From Candidatus Poribacteria bacterium (GTDB lineage Bacteria; Poribacteria; WGA-4E; WGA-3G), in NCBI GenBank assembly GCA_022821725.1, contig JAJEDB010000118.1:1-64000 (forward strand): a DNA stretch of 64,000 bases. The letters are read 5' to 3'. This document shows, in pieces, positions 29,065 through 39,343 of this stretch. The position numbers and the translations under genes were made by a program. The notes below the pieces were generated by a model. The model was not told where the DNA came from and ran no database searches. It worked only from the letters and a program-made list of their open reading frames with translations. Every line of letters begins with the position of its first letter. Position 1 is the stretch's first letter.

Positions 29065-32000
29065 ATGGACGACAGGTTTACACAAGCCAGTGGAACACAT
29101 GTCTATACCGGATGCGAGTTATTAGTTAAGGGTGCCTTAGAGAGCGGTGTTAGTCTCCTCACGGGTTACCCCGGCTCCCCACTCGCCGAAGTATTTGACA
29201 CTATTGAACGCAATGCTGAATTGTTGAAAACCAACGGCATCGTCGCGCAGATAGCCAACAACGAGGCATTGAGTATCGCGCGCCTCAACGGTTCGCAGAT
29301 GGCGGATGTCCGCGCGATGGCATTTATGAAAAGTGTCGGCTTTCATGTCGCCTCTGATGCACTGGCGATTAGTAACCTTGCAGGAACAACCGGGGGTGCC
29401 GTTGTCGTGGTCGGTGACGATACATGGTCCCATAGCACACAGGTCCCTGCTGATTCCCGATTTCTGGCACGACATGTCCAAACACCTCTGATTGAACCTG
29501 CGACATTTCAGGAACTTAAGGACTGGATTCACTGCGCCTTCCAAATTTCCGCGGCATCGAACCTCTACGTCTGTTACTTAACCACCGAAAATCAGGCGAG
29601 CGGCGGTGGCAATGTAGAACTCCACCCTAACATTTATCCTGAAATTAGTGATTTGCAGCAGATCAACTTGGATACCCAACACATCGATGCCGATAAACGG
29701 GTTATTCTACCGCCACATACCGCACAGATCGAAGTGGAGGCATTGAGAGAGCGGATCCCCACCGCCCTTGAGACAGCACGGAACCTCGGACTTAACACAA
29801 TCCAGTTCATAGACGAAGGCGAGGGAACCGCGCCCCTGCGGAAGAAACACCGTCTCGGATTTGTCAGTGCGGGTTTAGCTTATAGTTGCCTCCTCCACGC
29901 CCTCGGGGAATTGAAGTTGGACGGTGAGATCCCGATTCTCAAACTCGGTATGACGCATCCTATCGACAAGGACCTCATCAGAGAGTTCGCTGCACAGGTT
30001 GACGAAATCTATGTGATTGAGGAAAAACGTCCGCTTTTAGAGAACGAAATAAAAGCATTCATCACGCAAGGATATCAGAATGGCGATATGGATCGATATG
30101 TAAACGTGTGGGGCAAACAATTTCCCAACGGCCTGGCAGGAATTCCGGTAACTTCTGGTTTAGACACCTCTATCCTTATCCAAAAACTTATCCCACTTCT
30201 CAAACATCTCTTCGGTAATGGCAGTCGGCAATCAGCAGCCAGCAAGAGAGGAATCGGGGTTACAAACCCCTCCCACAACCTCTTTACCGAAAGCCATACA
30301 GCAACCTATCACGATCCAAAAATCGATCTGGAACATATCTCAGGTGAAGAAACCCTCCAACAACAGGTCTCCGCGCAGCAGATCGACATTCCCCAGCGGA
30401 CCCCTACCTTTTGTCCGGGCTGTCCGCATCGTGATTCTTCGAGCGTCTTCCTTGAAATTACGAAACAATTCATGGATGCGGACTACATGAAGAAACATCA
30501 CGATTTAGGACCGGTTGATCTCGTTTTTCATGGGGATATCGGTTGCTATTCAATGCTCAAATATGAACCGTTTCCACGTTTAATGCACAATCTTTCCGCG
30601 ATGGCATTAGGTGGCGGCGCGGGGGCTGGCATTGACCCATTTATCACAAACAAGCAGATCGTTTTCATGGGGGATTCGACCTTTTTTCACGGCGGGATGG
30701 CAGCGATTTCGGATTCAATCAAAAACAACCAAGACATCGCCTACATTATTTTAGACAATCAGACAACAGCAATGACGGGACATCAACCGACGCCTGCCGG
30801 TGAGCTTGACCTTCTCGGCAATCCGACGTTCGCACAAGATATTGAGCAAGTGGCACAAGGACTCGTGGGTAATTCCGATATAGAAATCGTTCGGACCAAC
30901 CCGGAAGACAGGGTGAACTACAAAAAACATCTGGAGAAAACCATTCTCAAATCGGGTGTGAAAATTATCATCGCCGATAAGGAGTGTGCGATTACCTATC
31001 AGCGTCGCATCCGACGCGAACAACGGCAAACAGTCGCTAAAGATGGTTTTCTTAAATACGAAAAGCATATTAATATAACACCTGAGGTCTGTGAGTTTTG
31101 TCGAGAATGTACCACTGCCACGGGATGTCCGGGTTTAAAAATAGTCGATACCGATTACGGTGAGAAAATCGCCATTGATCAGTCAAATTGTGTTTCCGAT
31201 GGTGCTTGTGCCCGAATTAAATACGCATGTCCGGCGTTTGAAGAGGTTATCGTCACCCGCAAACGTGCGCCGCAAGATCAAACAACAGCCTCCAGAAATC
31301 GTGCACTCTTGAGTGATGAACCTTTACCACCGCCCCCGCTACGGACGTTCGAGCAGCGGTGGAACATGTACGCCGCAGGTGTTGGAGGCATGGGGATCGG
31401 CACGATTTCAAAAGTTCTCGTGGTTGCGGGTTATCTTCAGGGCTACAACGTAACGTTTTGCGATAGGAAAGGATTGGCAATCCGCAATGGCGGTGTTTAT
31501 ACACACATCACATATATGCAACCGGGTGTTCACGCCTCGCCAATGATTCCTTATGGTAAGGCGGATCTTCTATTAGGGCTTGATATTTTAGAAGCCGTCC
31601 GGGGTATCACTGCGCAATCGCTCTTCCGCATCGCGTCACCACATCGAACCACTGCTGTCGTGAATACAGCGAAAACTGAAACGATAACCACGCTCATCGG
31701 CAAAGACGATTTCGATCCAGAGACCCTTGAAGCGTCCCTCCAGACCTCTACGAATGCGGACACATATTTTGGGACGGATCTATTCACAGTCTCTGAGGAA
31801 TTGTTCGGGAACAAACTCTACGCGAACATGATGCTTTTGGGGACAGCCTTCCAACGGCAAATGATACCTCTCGAATTGGAACCCCTCCGATTGGCACTGA
31901 AGCAGATGGTCCCGCACGCCGATTTGGATACCAATATGAAAGCGTTCACCGTTGGACGTCGTCTGGCATTAGAAAACACCGAATCCCTTGCGGATACACG

Positions 32001-32748
32001 TTCAGAAAGGTATCCGCTGGAAACTTATGCCGAAATGCTCTCCGAAAAACAACGGATCCTGACAAAAAAACGGAATGGGAAACGTTTAACGCGAGAATAC
32101 GTAACACTTGTTAAAAATACCATTGAAACGCTTAATCTCGATTCAGACAGCATCCACCGAACCCTCGCACTCTACATCTATGATTTGATCCAGTTCGAGG
32201 ATATTAACTACGCGCGGATATACGTTGAAAAAATTAAACAGGTCTACGCCCACGACTCAGAAGTGTATGACTATCGCGCGACAAAAGCCGCGATTCGCTA
32301 TCTCCACAAGGTGATGCTCATCAAGGACGAGGTCTACGTCGCACATCTGCTAACGAGCGAAGAAAAATTGCAGCGGGATAAGGAATTGTATAAGGTTGAC
32401 CCAGCAAACGGCGATAGGATTAAATACGTCCATCTCAATCGTCCACATTTCACCGTGATGGGACTTGATCTTGAAGGGGATATTGACACACGCAATTGGC
32501 AATTGCATCTGATGAAACGGATGAAGTTCTTAAGACGTTGGCTTCCAGAATGGCACGCCAAGGAAAAAGCGTTTCGAGACTGGTATATTACCCGCGTCAT
32601 TGACACCTTCTCACCGACTGACCCTGAGACGTATGAAAAGCATCTCCAAGCGTTAGAGTGTGTGGAGGAAGTTCGTGGCTATCGCGATATTCGCTATCCG
32701 AAAATGGAAACCGCGAAACAGAAAGTTGAAGGCCTACTTGAAGCATGA
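29065..32748 (+). CDS. indolepyruvate ferredoxin oxidoreductase, fused alpha/beta
   Basis: LLTGYPGSPLAEVFD, FCPGCPHRDSS, GDIGCY, FMGDSTFFHGG; CEFCREC...GCPGLK Fe-S motifs. Confidence 0.85.
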   Translation: MDDRFTQASGTHVYTGCELLVKGALESGVSLLTGYPGSPLAEVFDTIERNAELLKTNGIVAQIANNEALSIARLNGSQMADVRAMAFMKSVGFHVASDALAISNLAGTTGGAVVVVGDDTWSHSTQVPADSRFLARHVQTPLIEPATFQELKDWIHCAFQISAASNLYVCYLTTENQASGGGNVELHPNIYPEISDLQQINLDTQHIDADKRVILPPHTAQIEVEALRERIPTALETARNLGLNTIQFIDEGEGTAPLRKKHRLGFVSAGLAYSCLLHALGELKLDGEIPILKLGMTHPIDKDLIREFAAQVDEIYVIEEKRPLLENEIKAFITQGYQNGDMDRYVNVWGKQFPNGLAGIPVTSGLDTSILIQKLIPLLKHLFGNGSRQSAASKRGIGVTNPSHNLFTESHTATYHDPKIDLEHISGEETLQQQVSAQQIDIPQRTPTFCPGCPHRDSSSVFLEITKQFMDADYMKKHHDLGPVDLVFHGDIGCYSMLKYEPFPRLMHNLSAMALGGGAGAGIDPFITNKQIVFMGDSTFFHGGMAAISDSIKNNQDIAYIILDNQTTAMTGHQPTPAGELDLLGNPTFAQDIEQVAQGLVGNSDIEIVRTNPEDRVNYKKHLEKTILKSGVKIIIADKECAITYQRRIRREQRQTVAKDGFLKYEKHINITPEVCEFCRECTTATGCPGLKIVDTDYGEKIAIDQSNCVSDGACARIKYACPAFEEVIVTRKRAPQDQTTASRNRALLSDEPLPPPPLRTFEQRWNMYAAGVGGMGIGTISKVLVVAGYLQGYNVTFCDRKGLAIRNGGVYTHITYMQPGVHASPMIPYGKADLLLGLDILEAVRGITAQSLFRIASPHRTTAVVNTAKTETITTLIGKDDFDPETLEASLQTSTNADTYFGTDLFTVSEELFGNKLYANMMLLGTAFQRQMIPLELEPLRLALKQMVPHADLDTNMKAFTVGRRLALENTESLADTRSERYPLETYAEMLSEKQRILTKKRNGKRLTREYVTLVKNTIETLNLDSDSIHRTLALYIYDLIQFEDINYARIYVEKIKQVYAHDSEVYDYRATKAAIRYLHKVMLIKDEVYVAHLLTSEEKLQRDKELYKVDPANGDRIKYVHLNRPHFTVMGLDLEGDIDTRNWQLHLMKRMKFLRRWLPEWHAKEKAFRDWYITRVIDTFSPTDPETYEKHLQALECVEEVRGYRDIRYPKMETAKQKVEGLLEA
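30256..30276 (+). repeat. GGGGTTACAAACCCCTCCCAC repeat embedded in the ferredoxin oxidoreductase gene
   Basis: Encodes GVTNPSH in the interdomain segment; preceded by GTCGGCAATCAGCAGCCAGC, related to intergenic GTCAGCAATCAGCAGTC repeats. Confidence 0.85.
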
Positions 32749-33632
32749 AATCCCAGACGCACGTCATCGAACCGCAAGGCACAATAAAAAAATTGACCGG
32801 ACATACGCGTATTGTCGGTGTTATTGGGGATCCCGTTGCGCACAGCCGTTCACCACAAATGCACAATGCGGCTTTTGCGAAAGCAGGTCTCGATTATGTG
32901 TATGTCCCGTTTCATGTCCGCCCCGATGATTTGGCAGCTGCGATTGCTGGGTTTAAAGCGATTAATGTCGTCGGCATTAACGTAACGCTCCCCCACAAAC
33001 AAGCCGTCATCCGGTTCCTGACATCAATCTCTCGGGAAGCGGAACTCATCGGTGCTGTGAACACCCTGACGTTTGCTGACGGGAACATACATGGCGATAA
33101 TACAGATGCCCCCGGTGTCTTACAAGCGTTAGACGAGGACGGAAACACGTCTGGGACGCCGGTAGGCGAGAAGGTCGTGGTTTTAGGAGCAGGCGGCGCT
33201 GCGAGGGCTGTCGTTGTTGCGTTAGCGCTGAGAGGCGTAGCCGCAATTACAATCGCCAACCGCACGGTGGAAAAAGCGGTTTCTTTAGCAACAGAGATGG
33301 ATCAGAAGACGGGGGTTTCCATGCGAGGAATGGGGCTCACAGATGAACGATTGCCGCTATCTGTTCGGGAGAGCAAACTCCTTGTCAACACCGCGACGAT
33401 AAGCATGGATGTAACACATCCCTTACTGATTTCCGCTGACTGGCTTCAACCGAATACTATTGTTTATGACATTGTGTATACGCCGCCGGTAACACCTTTG
33501 ATGCAAGCCGCGACCGAGCGCGGCTGTCAAACGCTTGGCGGTATTGGGATGTTAGTTCATCAGGGAGCTATCGCTTTTGAGAAATGGACGGGTGTTGCGC
33601 CGTGCACTGAGACAATGCGTCAAGCCCTATAG
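32745..33632 (+). CDS. aroE: shikimate dehydrogenase
   Basis: GVIGDPVAHSRSPQMHNAAF, NVTLPHK, NTLTFADGNIHGDNTDAPG, LGAGGAARAV; possible TTG start at 32793. Confidence 0.93.
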   Translation: MKSQTHVIEPQGTIKKLTGHTRIVGVIGDPVAHSRSPQMHNAAFAKAGLDYVYVPFHVRPDDLAAAIAGFKAINVVGINVTLPHKQAVIRFLTSISREAELIGAVNTLTFADGNIHGDNTDAPGVLQALDEDGNTSGTPVGEKVVVLGAGGAARAVVVALALRGVAAITIANRTVEKAVSLATEMDQKTGVSMRGMGLTDERLPLSVRESKLLVNTATISMDVTHPLLISADWLQPNTIVYDIVYTPPVTPLMQAATERGCQTLGGIGMLVHQGAIAFEKWTGVAPCTETMRQAL

Positions 33633-33763
33633 ACAGGGAAACCCTCCGCTGGAGCGGTTCATAGGCATTCCTTTTAAGCATCCGGGTGGGGTGCAAGATC
33701 TATGCGTAACCTCACAATCCTATATGGTTCACCAAGATATACGAAAGGGGCAATAAAACTACA

Positions 33764-34069
33764 ATGCAACAAGAACAGGATTTCGCGCCGATTCGTTTTG
33801 TTATACTCGGCACACCTTATACCATAAAACCGACAGAAGACCTAACGCCAACAGCAATCAACGAACTGGTTGAATACGTCAAAGATTTAGTTGAATCCTA
33901 TCTCAGAAAAGGTTTTGACGAACAGCGGGTTCCGTTGTTAGTCGCTTTTCATATCGCTGATGAAAAACGTCGTCTTCAGAAGAAGTATGAATTGCCCTTG
34001 TACCGAATAGTCGAGCGGTTACAATTTGCGATTGAAGAGGTGGCGGAACCGCAGCACTCAGAAGAATAA
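33764..34069 (+). CDS. ZapA-like cell division protein
   Basis: 101 aa; VILGTPYTIKP... LLVAFHIADEKRRLQ resembles ZapA. Confidence 0.55.
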   Translation: MQQEQDFAPIRFVILGTPYTIKPTEDLTPTAINELVEYVKDLVESYLRKGFDEQRVPLLVAFHIADEKRRLQKKYELPLYRIVERLQFAIEEVAEPQHSEE

Positions 34070-34142
34070 CCCGCGGCGGTTAATATTGTCCCACAGGTTT
34101 CCTATAGAGGCTTGCGCTTATTCGAGGTATCTGTTGCCTACC

Positions 34143-35507
34143 CTAACGCAGCAACAGCACAGCGAGAATGCCCAATACCGGTAGCAAGCCGATTAAAACT
34201 TTGACTTCAACCAAATAATTTTTGTAACGTTGAACCGCGGAATTCTGCTCTACCCACTGGTCGATGAATGCAACGCGTCGATAGATGGACGGGTGGGTAT
34301 TGAAGATTTCAAAGAAACGCCGAATTGATTTCGGCACTGAATTCAGGACTGCGAGTTTCACCAAGGCATCTTTGAAGGCTTCCGGTTTCTCTGTAAGTCG
34401 AACCGCATACAGGTCGGCTTGATGTTCGCACCGCCTTGATAGATACCGGAAGATAACTATGAAATAAACGATGAGAAAAGCCAGCGAACACAAGGTCGAT
34501 GCCACTGACAAAAGGGACTGCGATTCTCCGAGGTATGTTAGCAGCGGTTCTTCAACAAGCACATAGAAAAAGGGATAATTCAAGAGATAGAAGAGTGAAA
34601 ACAGCATATACGTTGGGATGTGCCGATAGCGGATATGTCCAAGTTCATGAGCGACAACGGTTTCAATTTCTTCATCCGTGAAGTATTCGAGAAGCGCGTC
34701 TGTCAGAAAAATGCGACGATTCCATGGAAGTGTTCCCGCCACAGCTGCGTTGGCAATTAACAGCGAACCGGTTTGCCATACGACCACCTCCCGGTATTTT
34801 ATACCGCTCTGCCTCGTCAAACGATCTAACCTCTGCTTTAGCACCGAATCCACCGCGAGGGGTTCTGTTTTCCATAGAAACTGCATCAATAAGGGGGCAA
34901 AGATATACGCAGAAATAATTACCGGTAGGATCAGCCCGATTAGAATATACGGATGCTCAACAATGAATACCTTTGCTGGGTATGGAAGCCAGTGAATCGC
35001 GTCCATCATCACCAAATACAGGAACATCGGCAACAACGGAAAAATCAGAAACTTGAATTGCAGACTGAGAATCTCTCTGTAATGACCGGATTGTAGCCGA
35101 TTCACCTGATAAAACGCAAGTCGGATACATATCAATCCGATCAGTAGCGGCAGCAAGGCGAGGGTCTGGCGCAGATGTGCCATCGGAAAGAAAGCGAAGT
35201 ATTTGTCAATTAGCATGGGCAGATTCAACAGATACAGATTGCAGAGATATGCCGCTAAACTGAGGCACTCAAAAACAATCATGAAGCGGCGCAGCCGATA
35301 GAGTGTTGGTAGGTTCTCCTCTTCGTCCGCGGGAAAGGTTCTTGCGACATAGGCTGTCACAAAACATGTGATAAGGATAGGGAACCCTGTCAAGACAATT
35401 GTCCAGAGGATGACCTGCATATCACTGATATTCATGCTTGTTTGCGGCGGCTCAAACGAAAAAAGAAAGAGGAGCCCGGCAATTAAGATGATACTTATCT
35501 GTCCCAC
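34143..35507 (-). CDS. M48 family metalloprotease (GTG start)
   Basis: VVAHELGHIRYRH HExxH, multiple TM segments. Confidence 0.88.
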   Translation of the reverse strand: MGQISIILIAGLLFLFSFEPPQTSMNISDMQVILWTIVLTGFPILITCFVTAYVARTFPADEEENLPTLYRLRRFMIVFECLSLAAYLCNLYLLNLPMLIDKYFAFFPMAHLRQTLALLPLLIGLICIRLAFYQVNRLQSGHYREILSLQFKFLIFPLLPMFLYLVMMDAIHWLPYPAKVFIVEHPYILIGLILPVIISAYIFAPLLMQFLWKTEPLAVDSVLKQRLDRLTRQSGIKYREVVVWQTGSLLIANAAVAGTLPWNRRIFLTDALLEYFTDEEIETVVAHELGHIRYRHIPTYMLFSLFYLLNYPFFYVLVEEPLLTYLGESQSLLSVASTLCSLAFLIVYFIVIFRYLSRRCEHQADLYAVRLTEKPEAFKDALVKLAVLNSVPKSIRRFFEIFNTHPSIYRRVAFIDQWVEQNSAVQRYKNYLVEVKVLIGLLPVLGILAVLLLR

Positions 35508-35787
35508 TTTTAATTTTTCCTTGCAGAGGAATAGCGTCCATTTCGACTATCAAGGACGTTCTTTAAAGTCAGTAAAGTGTTCTAAAGTGCCTAAAGTTGT
35601 CAGAGGTGCTTTGACCTTCCAAACCGCTCTTCTAACTTTACAGACTTCCTAATTTTAGTACACTTCGCAACTTCAAAACTTTCATGGAATCTCTGGCGAG
35701 TCATAGAATTTTAACGTATCTCGCATCAAAAATCAAGCGGATTTTAAAGTTCTGCTCCAATCGCCTCGGTGTTTGTGAAAAAAACTC

Positions 35788-35817
35788 TTGACTTTTTTTA
35801 CGAAAAAGTTGTATAAT
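35788..35817 (+). promoter_or_regulatory. sigma70-type promoter for OmpA-like lipoprotein gene
   Basis: TTGACT, 18-bp spacer, TATAAT. Confidence 0.65.
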
Positions 35818-36019
35818 TTATATTAAAAGTGCCTGTGAGAATAAACTGCTTACAGGTCCCCCATATTGGTCGAGATGTAAAATGCCTGCGGAGTCCGTGT
35901 AAGACCTTATACACTCAGCACTACGATGCTGGCGGCGGCAGTGGACGTTGAAACAGGAACTACCTCTACAGACATAACCAGTTATCTGCAATTATCTGTA
36001 GTAAAAGGAGCAGGAATCC

Positions 36020-36895
36020 ATGATAAGTAGAACCGCTTTCACAATTATCGCTCTTCTGGGTGTTGCACTTGTTGTGAGTAGTTGCGGCAAGTTAGATCAG
36101 GAAGAGTTTGAAATGTGGAAGAATGAACATGTCTCAATGATAGAACAAAGTGAAGCAGACATGTCAAACAAAATTACAATGCTGGATGGCAAGGTTGATC
36201 AGCAAGGCAAAGATCTAACGGAAGCCATCTCCAAAGCAAAAGATGAGGCGATTGCCGTATCCCAACAAGGGGATGCCGATACCATTGCTGCTGCGAATCA
36301 AAGTGCCAAAGAACAGGATGCGCAACTTCGTGCAGACCTGACAGCGGCGCTTGATGCGCAAGCCCAAGAATCGATGGCATCTGTTAAAGCTGTAAAGGCA
36401 GACCATGAAGAAGAGTTCATGGCACTTAAAAAAGCCAATATGGCTCAGGATGAGACGGTAGAGAAACTCGCCTCTCGAGTGATGGCTTTGGAAGAAGGTT
36501 TAGCGATGGTGGCAGAAGAAGTCGCCTCAGCCCCCACACTGCTGGTTACCGTCACTTTCGCCAGTGGTCGCACCAGTCTATCCGGCGACGCGGAGCAGAT
36601 GCTTGACGGTATCGTTGAACAACTCATGGAAGCGTCGGACGCAAAGGTCAAGGTTGTTGGACACGCGGACGGCATGCCAGTGCTGAAGGGAAATTACGGA
36701 AGTAATTGGGATCTCTCACAGGCACGTGCGAACTCCGCTGCAAAATACCTGAAATCCAAAGGAATTGAGGCTGGCAGAATTGAGGCTGTTGGCAAAGCAC
36801 ACACGGATCCTGTTGCGCCACAGAACACTGCCGCAGGCAGAGCCATGAACCGTCGGGTCGAAGTTATTCTGGTTCCTGCAGGCCATTCACATTAA
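36020..36895 (+). CDS. OmpA family lipoprotein
   Basis: Lipobox VVSSCGK, coiled coil, C-terminal VVGHADGMPV...LSQARANSAAKYLKSKGI...NRRVEVIL. Confidence 0.88.
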   Translation: MISRTAFTIIALLGVALVVSSCGKLDQEEFEMWKNEHVSMIEQSEADMSNKITMLDGKVDQQGKDLTEAISKAKDEAIAVSQQGDADTIAAANQSAKEQDAQLRADLTAALDAQAQESMASVKAVKADHEEEFMALKKANMAQDETVEKLASRVMALEEGLAMVAEEVASAPTLLVTVTFASGRTSLSGDAEQMLDGIVEQLMEASDAKVKVVGHADGMPVLKGNYGSNWDLSQARANSAAKYLKSKGIEAGRIEAVGKAHTDPVAPQNTAAGRAMNRRVEVILVPAGHSH

Positions 36896-36962
36896 TTTTA
36901 GTGGAAGCCGCTTTAGTTCCGCTGCCCTAATGAATGCAGCCCCAAGACTCCTGTATCAATAT

Positions 36963-37032
36963 ATAGGCGGGTCGCTAACGGAGGCACGTCATCACAACGA
37001 TAGTGATCGCGTGCCCTCCGCGTACTCGCCTA
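36963..37032. other. long imperfect inverted repeat
   Basis: ATAGGCGGGTCGC..GGAGGCACG..ATCAC / GTGATCGCGTGCCCTCCGCGTACTCGCCTAT. Confidence 0.65.
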
Positions 37033-37084
37033 TTGCTGTCATATCACTGCTCTCTATGCGCAGTGGATAAGGACTTTACTACTT

Positions 37085-37768
37085 ATGCGTTTGGTATTTG
37101 CCTGCTGTTTGTTTCTGTTGTTAATTCCCTGCTTAACACTTGCAGATACCGCCGATGGCCAACCCTTGAGACCCTCCCCTGTCCGAGATTTTTTGGCAGA
37201 ATATCTGCACGCGCCATCGTTTCAGGTGTCCCTATTTTCATACAAACCGGAGTTGGGCAGCTTGGTGGATATTCTCCAGAGCGTCGGCGTATCGAGAGTT
37301 CCGGGTGCGCTGTTACCAACGGTTTCGGTTGTATTTGAACATAGTGCTGCGTTCGATTCACGTTTGGAATTCGGCTATTGGCAAATGGAACTTGACATTC
37401 CACCGCCTACCTCCGCGAACCTCTCTACCACCCTCATCCCAATTTCGTACCAGTTTATCTATCGTCCAGTGCTGCTCTCCGAATACCTCCCAATTTACTT
37501 GGGGGGTGGTATCGGTTATTTGGGAACGCACCTGAGCGGTAGTGCGATCGACCTCATTGAACAACAGGGTATCCGCTTTGACAATAGCTCCTCAGGACCA
37601 ACCGGGTATGTCCTCATCGGGGCAGAACTGCTGGAGTGGGAGCAGAACCTATCCCTCAACTTTGAGGTGAAACGGATACTCAAAACGGTAGAAACAACTG
37701 GCACTACCCCCCTCGATCTGATTTTAGACGGCACTGCGATCGGTTTAGGCATTAAAATGCGGCTTTAA
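37085..37768 (+). CDS. outer-membrane beta-barrel-like hypothetical protein
   Basis: 227 aa with signal peptide and GGGIGYLGTHLSG barrel-like strands. Confidence 0.6.
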   Translation: MRLVFACCLFLLLIPCLTLADTADGQPLRPSPVRDFLAEYLHAPSFQVSLFSYKPELGSLVDILQSVGVSRVPGALLPTVSVVFEHSAAFDSRLEFGYWQMELDIPPPTSANLSTTLIPISYQFIYRPVLLSEYLPIYLGGGIGYLGTHLSGSAIDLIEQQGIRFDNSSSGPTGYVLIGAELLEWEQNLSLNFEVKRILKTVETTGTTPLDLILDGTAIGLGIKMRL

Positions 37769-37773
37769 GATTC

Positions 37774-37887
37774 GGGGTTACAAACCCCTCCCACGTCGAA
37801 AGATTCGGGGTTACAAACCCCTCCCACGGGGTTACAAACCCCTCCCACAAGAGCATGGCAAGATTCGGGGTTACAAACCCCTCCCAC
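37774..37887 (+). repeat. array of four GGGGTTACAAACCCCTCCCAC repeats, last copy inside the next CDS
   Basis: Copies at 37774-37794, 37807-37827, 37828-37848, 37867-37887. Confidence 0.9.
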
Positions 37888-39288
37888 AAGCGCATTCTCC
37901 CTTATGTCGTCTGTCTCGTATTCGGTTGTATCATCGGTGGTTACTCGGATACGCCGCTCCCACTTCTCAGTTTGCTGGCTGTAACGTGTGCTTTCGTCTT
38001 TTTAGGCATGGAGCTTGCGGTCTATCTGCTGTTAATCGCTCTGCCATTTTCATTTCGCTACATTCTCCCAGGTCGCTTTGAGATTCAAACACCGACAGAA
38101 CCCCTCTTGGGGGTGCTGGTTGCCATTTACTGCGTGCGACGCATACTGGATCGGGTAATCCGGCCGGGAATCGGAGCTCCCGCCTACGGGACTAAATCGG
38201 AAAATACCTTCCCTTTTTTTGCCCCTCTCTGCTTCTACATCCTTATTACATTCCTTTCTGCAATCAACACCCCTGATCTTTTTGGCACACTTAAGGGAGC
38301 ACTCCGTGCGACAGTCTACATGCTGTTCAGTGTGATAGTGTACACTGTCATCCAAAACAGGGACTCCCTGAAACGGCTTTTTGTTGCCAGTTTTCCGTCC
38401 GCTGCGGTTGCCGTCATCTGGACAGTTATTGTCCTCATCTATCACATAGATGCCTGGCAGTGGACAAGCGCGTATCGGAGTGCGCCGTTTACCAATTATT
38501 CCGTCTACGGCGCGTTTGCTGCGCTTTTCTTCCTCGTCTGTCTGAGTCGTCTTCTCTTTGACAATAGTGGGTACGACCGTGTGCTCTGGACGGCCTGGTT
38601 CTTATGCTTCGGTGTGGGGCTCTTATTCTGCTTTTCGCGTGGCGTCTGGCTATCGGTCATCGTTGCGATCGGTTTCATGCTGCTGCAACTGGGGAAAGGC
38701 GTTACGCATAAAAAGATTCTGTTTATCGGTGCCGCATGTTTTATCTTACTGGCGTGTCTGAATCTTCCCGGCATCTACAATATTCTCGTTGAACGTGTCA
38801 CATCCGCGGTGGACCTCAGTTACGCTTCAAACCGAGCGCGTCTCTTACGATGGGGACAGGCTTTCGTGATGTTCGCTGAAAGCCCTATTTTGGGTAAGGG
38901 GTATGGTGCGTTTGCGATGTTATACGAGGAAGATGTGGCACTTGTTGGAAGTTATACAGCACAGTATCAACTCGGTGCCCACAGCGAATATCTTCAAGTG
39001 CTGGCGGAATTGGGAATCGTTGGATTAGGGATATGGGTATGGCTGAACTTTGCCTTCCTACGCTACGGGTTTCGTGCCCTCCAAACGTTAGAAGACGGGT
39101 TTTACCGTGCCATGGTTATTGGATTAATGGCGGCAGAAATTTCATTGATGGTGCATTTCACAGTCAACAATCTGCTGAACGGGGACGCCATTGGGGTTCC
39201 CTTCTGGGGTATCTACGGATTACTGCCCGCTGTTGTGCAAATGGCGAACCGCGAAAAAACCACATCCGAAACTGAAGATGGTGTATAA
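37855..39288 (+). CDS. O-antigen ligase/polymerase family membrane protein
   Basis: Many TM segments; FCFSRGVWLSVIV, GKGYGAFAMLYEE...LGAHSEYLQVLAELGIVG; N-terminus MARFGVTNPSH is repeat-derived. Confidence 0.8.
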   Translation: MARFGVTNPSHKRILPYVVCLVFGCIIGGYSDTPLPLLSLLAVTCAFVFLGMELAVYLLLIALPFSFRYILPGRFEIQTPTEPLLGVLVAIYCVRRILDRVIRPGIGAPAYGTKSENTFPFFAPLCFYILITFLSAINTPDLFGTLKGALRATVYMLFSVIVYTVIQNRDSLKRLFVASFPSAAVAVIWTVIVLIYHIDAWQWTSAYRSAPFTNYSVYGAFAALFFLVCLSRLLFDNSGYDRVLWTAWFLCFGVGLLFCFSRGVWLSVIVAIGFMLLQLGKGVTHKKILFIGAACFILLACLNLPGIYNILVERVTSAVDLSYASNRARLLRWGQAFVMFAESPILGKGYGAFAMLYEEDVALVGSYTAQYQLGAHSEYLQVLAELGIVGLGIWVWLNFAFLRYGFRALQTLEDGFYRAMVIGLMAAEISLMVHFTVNNLLNGDAIGVPFWGIYGLLPAVVQMANREKTTSETEDGV

Positions 39289-39343
39289 TAGCAGTCAGAA
39301 CCAGGATTTTTTGTGATTACCGTTTTTACCAATGGAGAAATTA

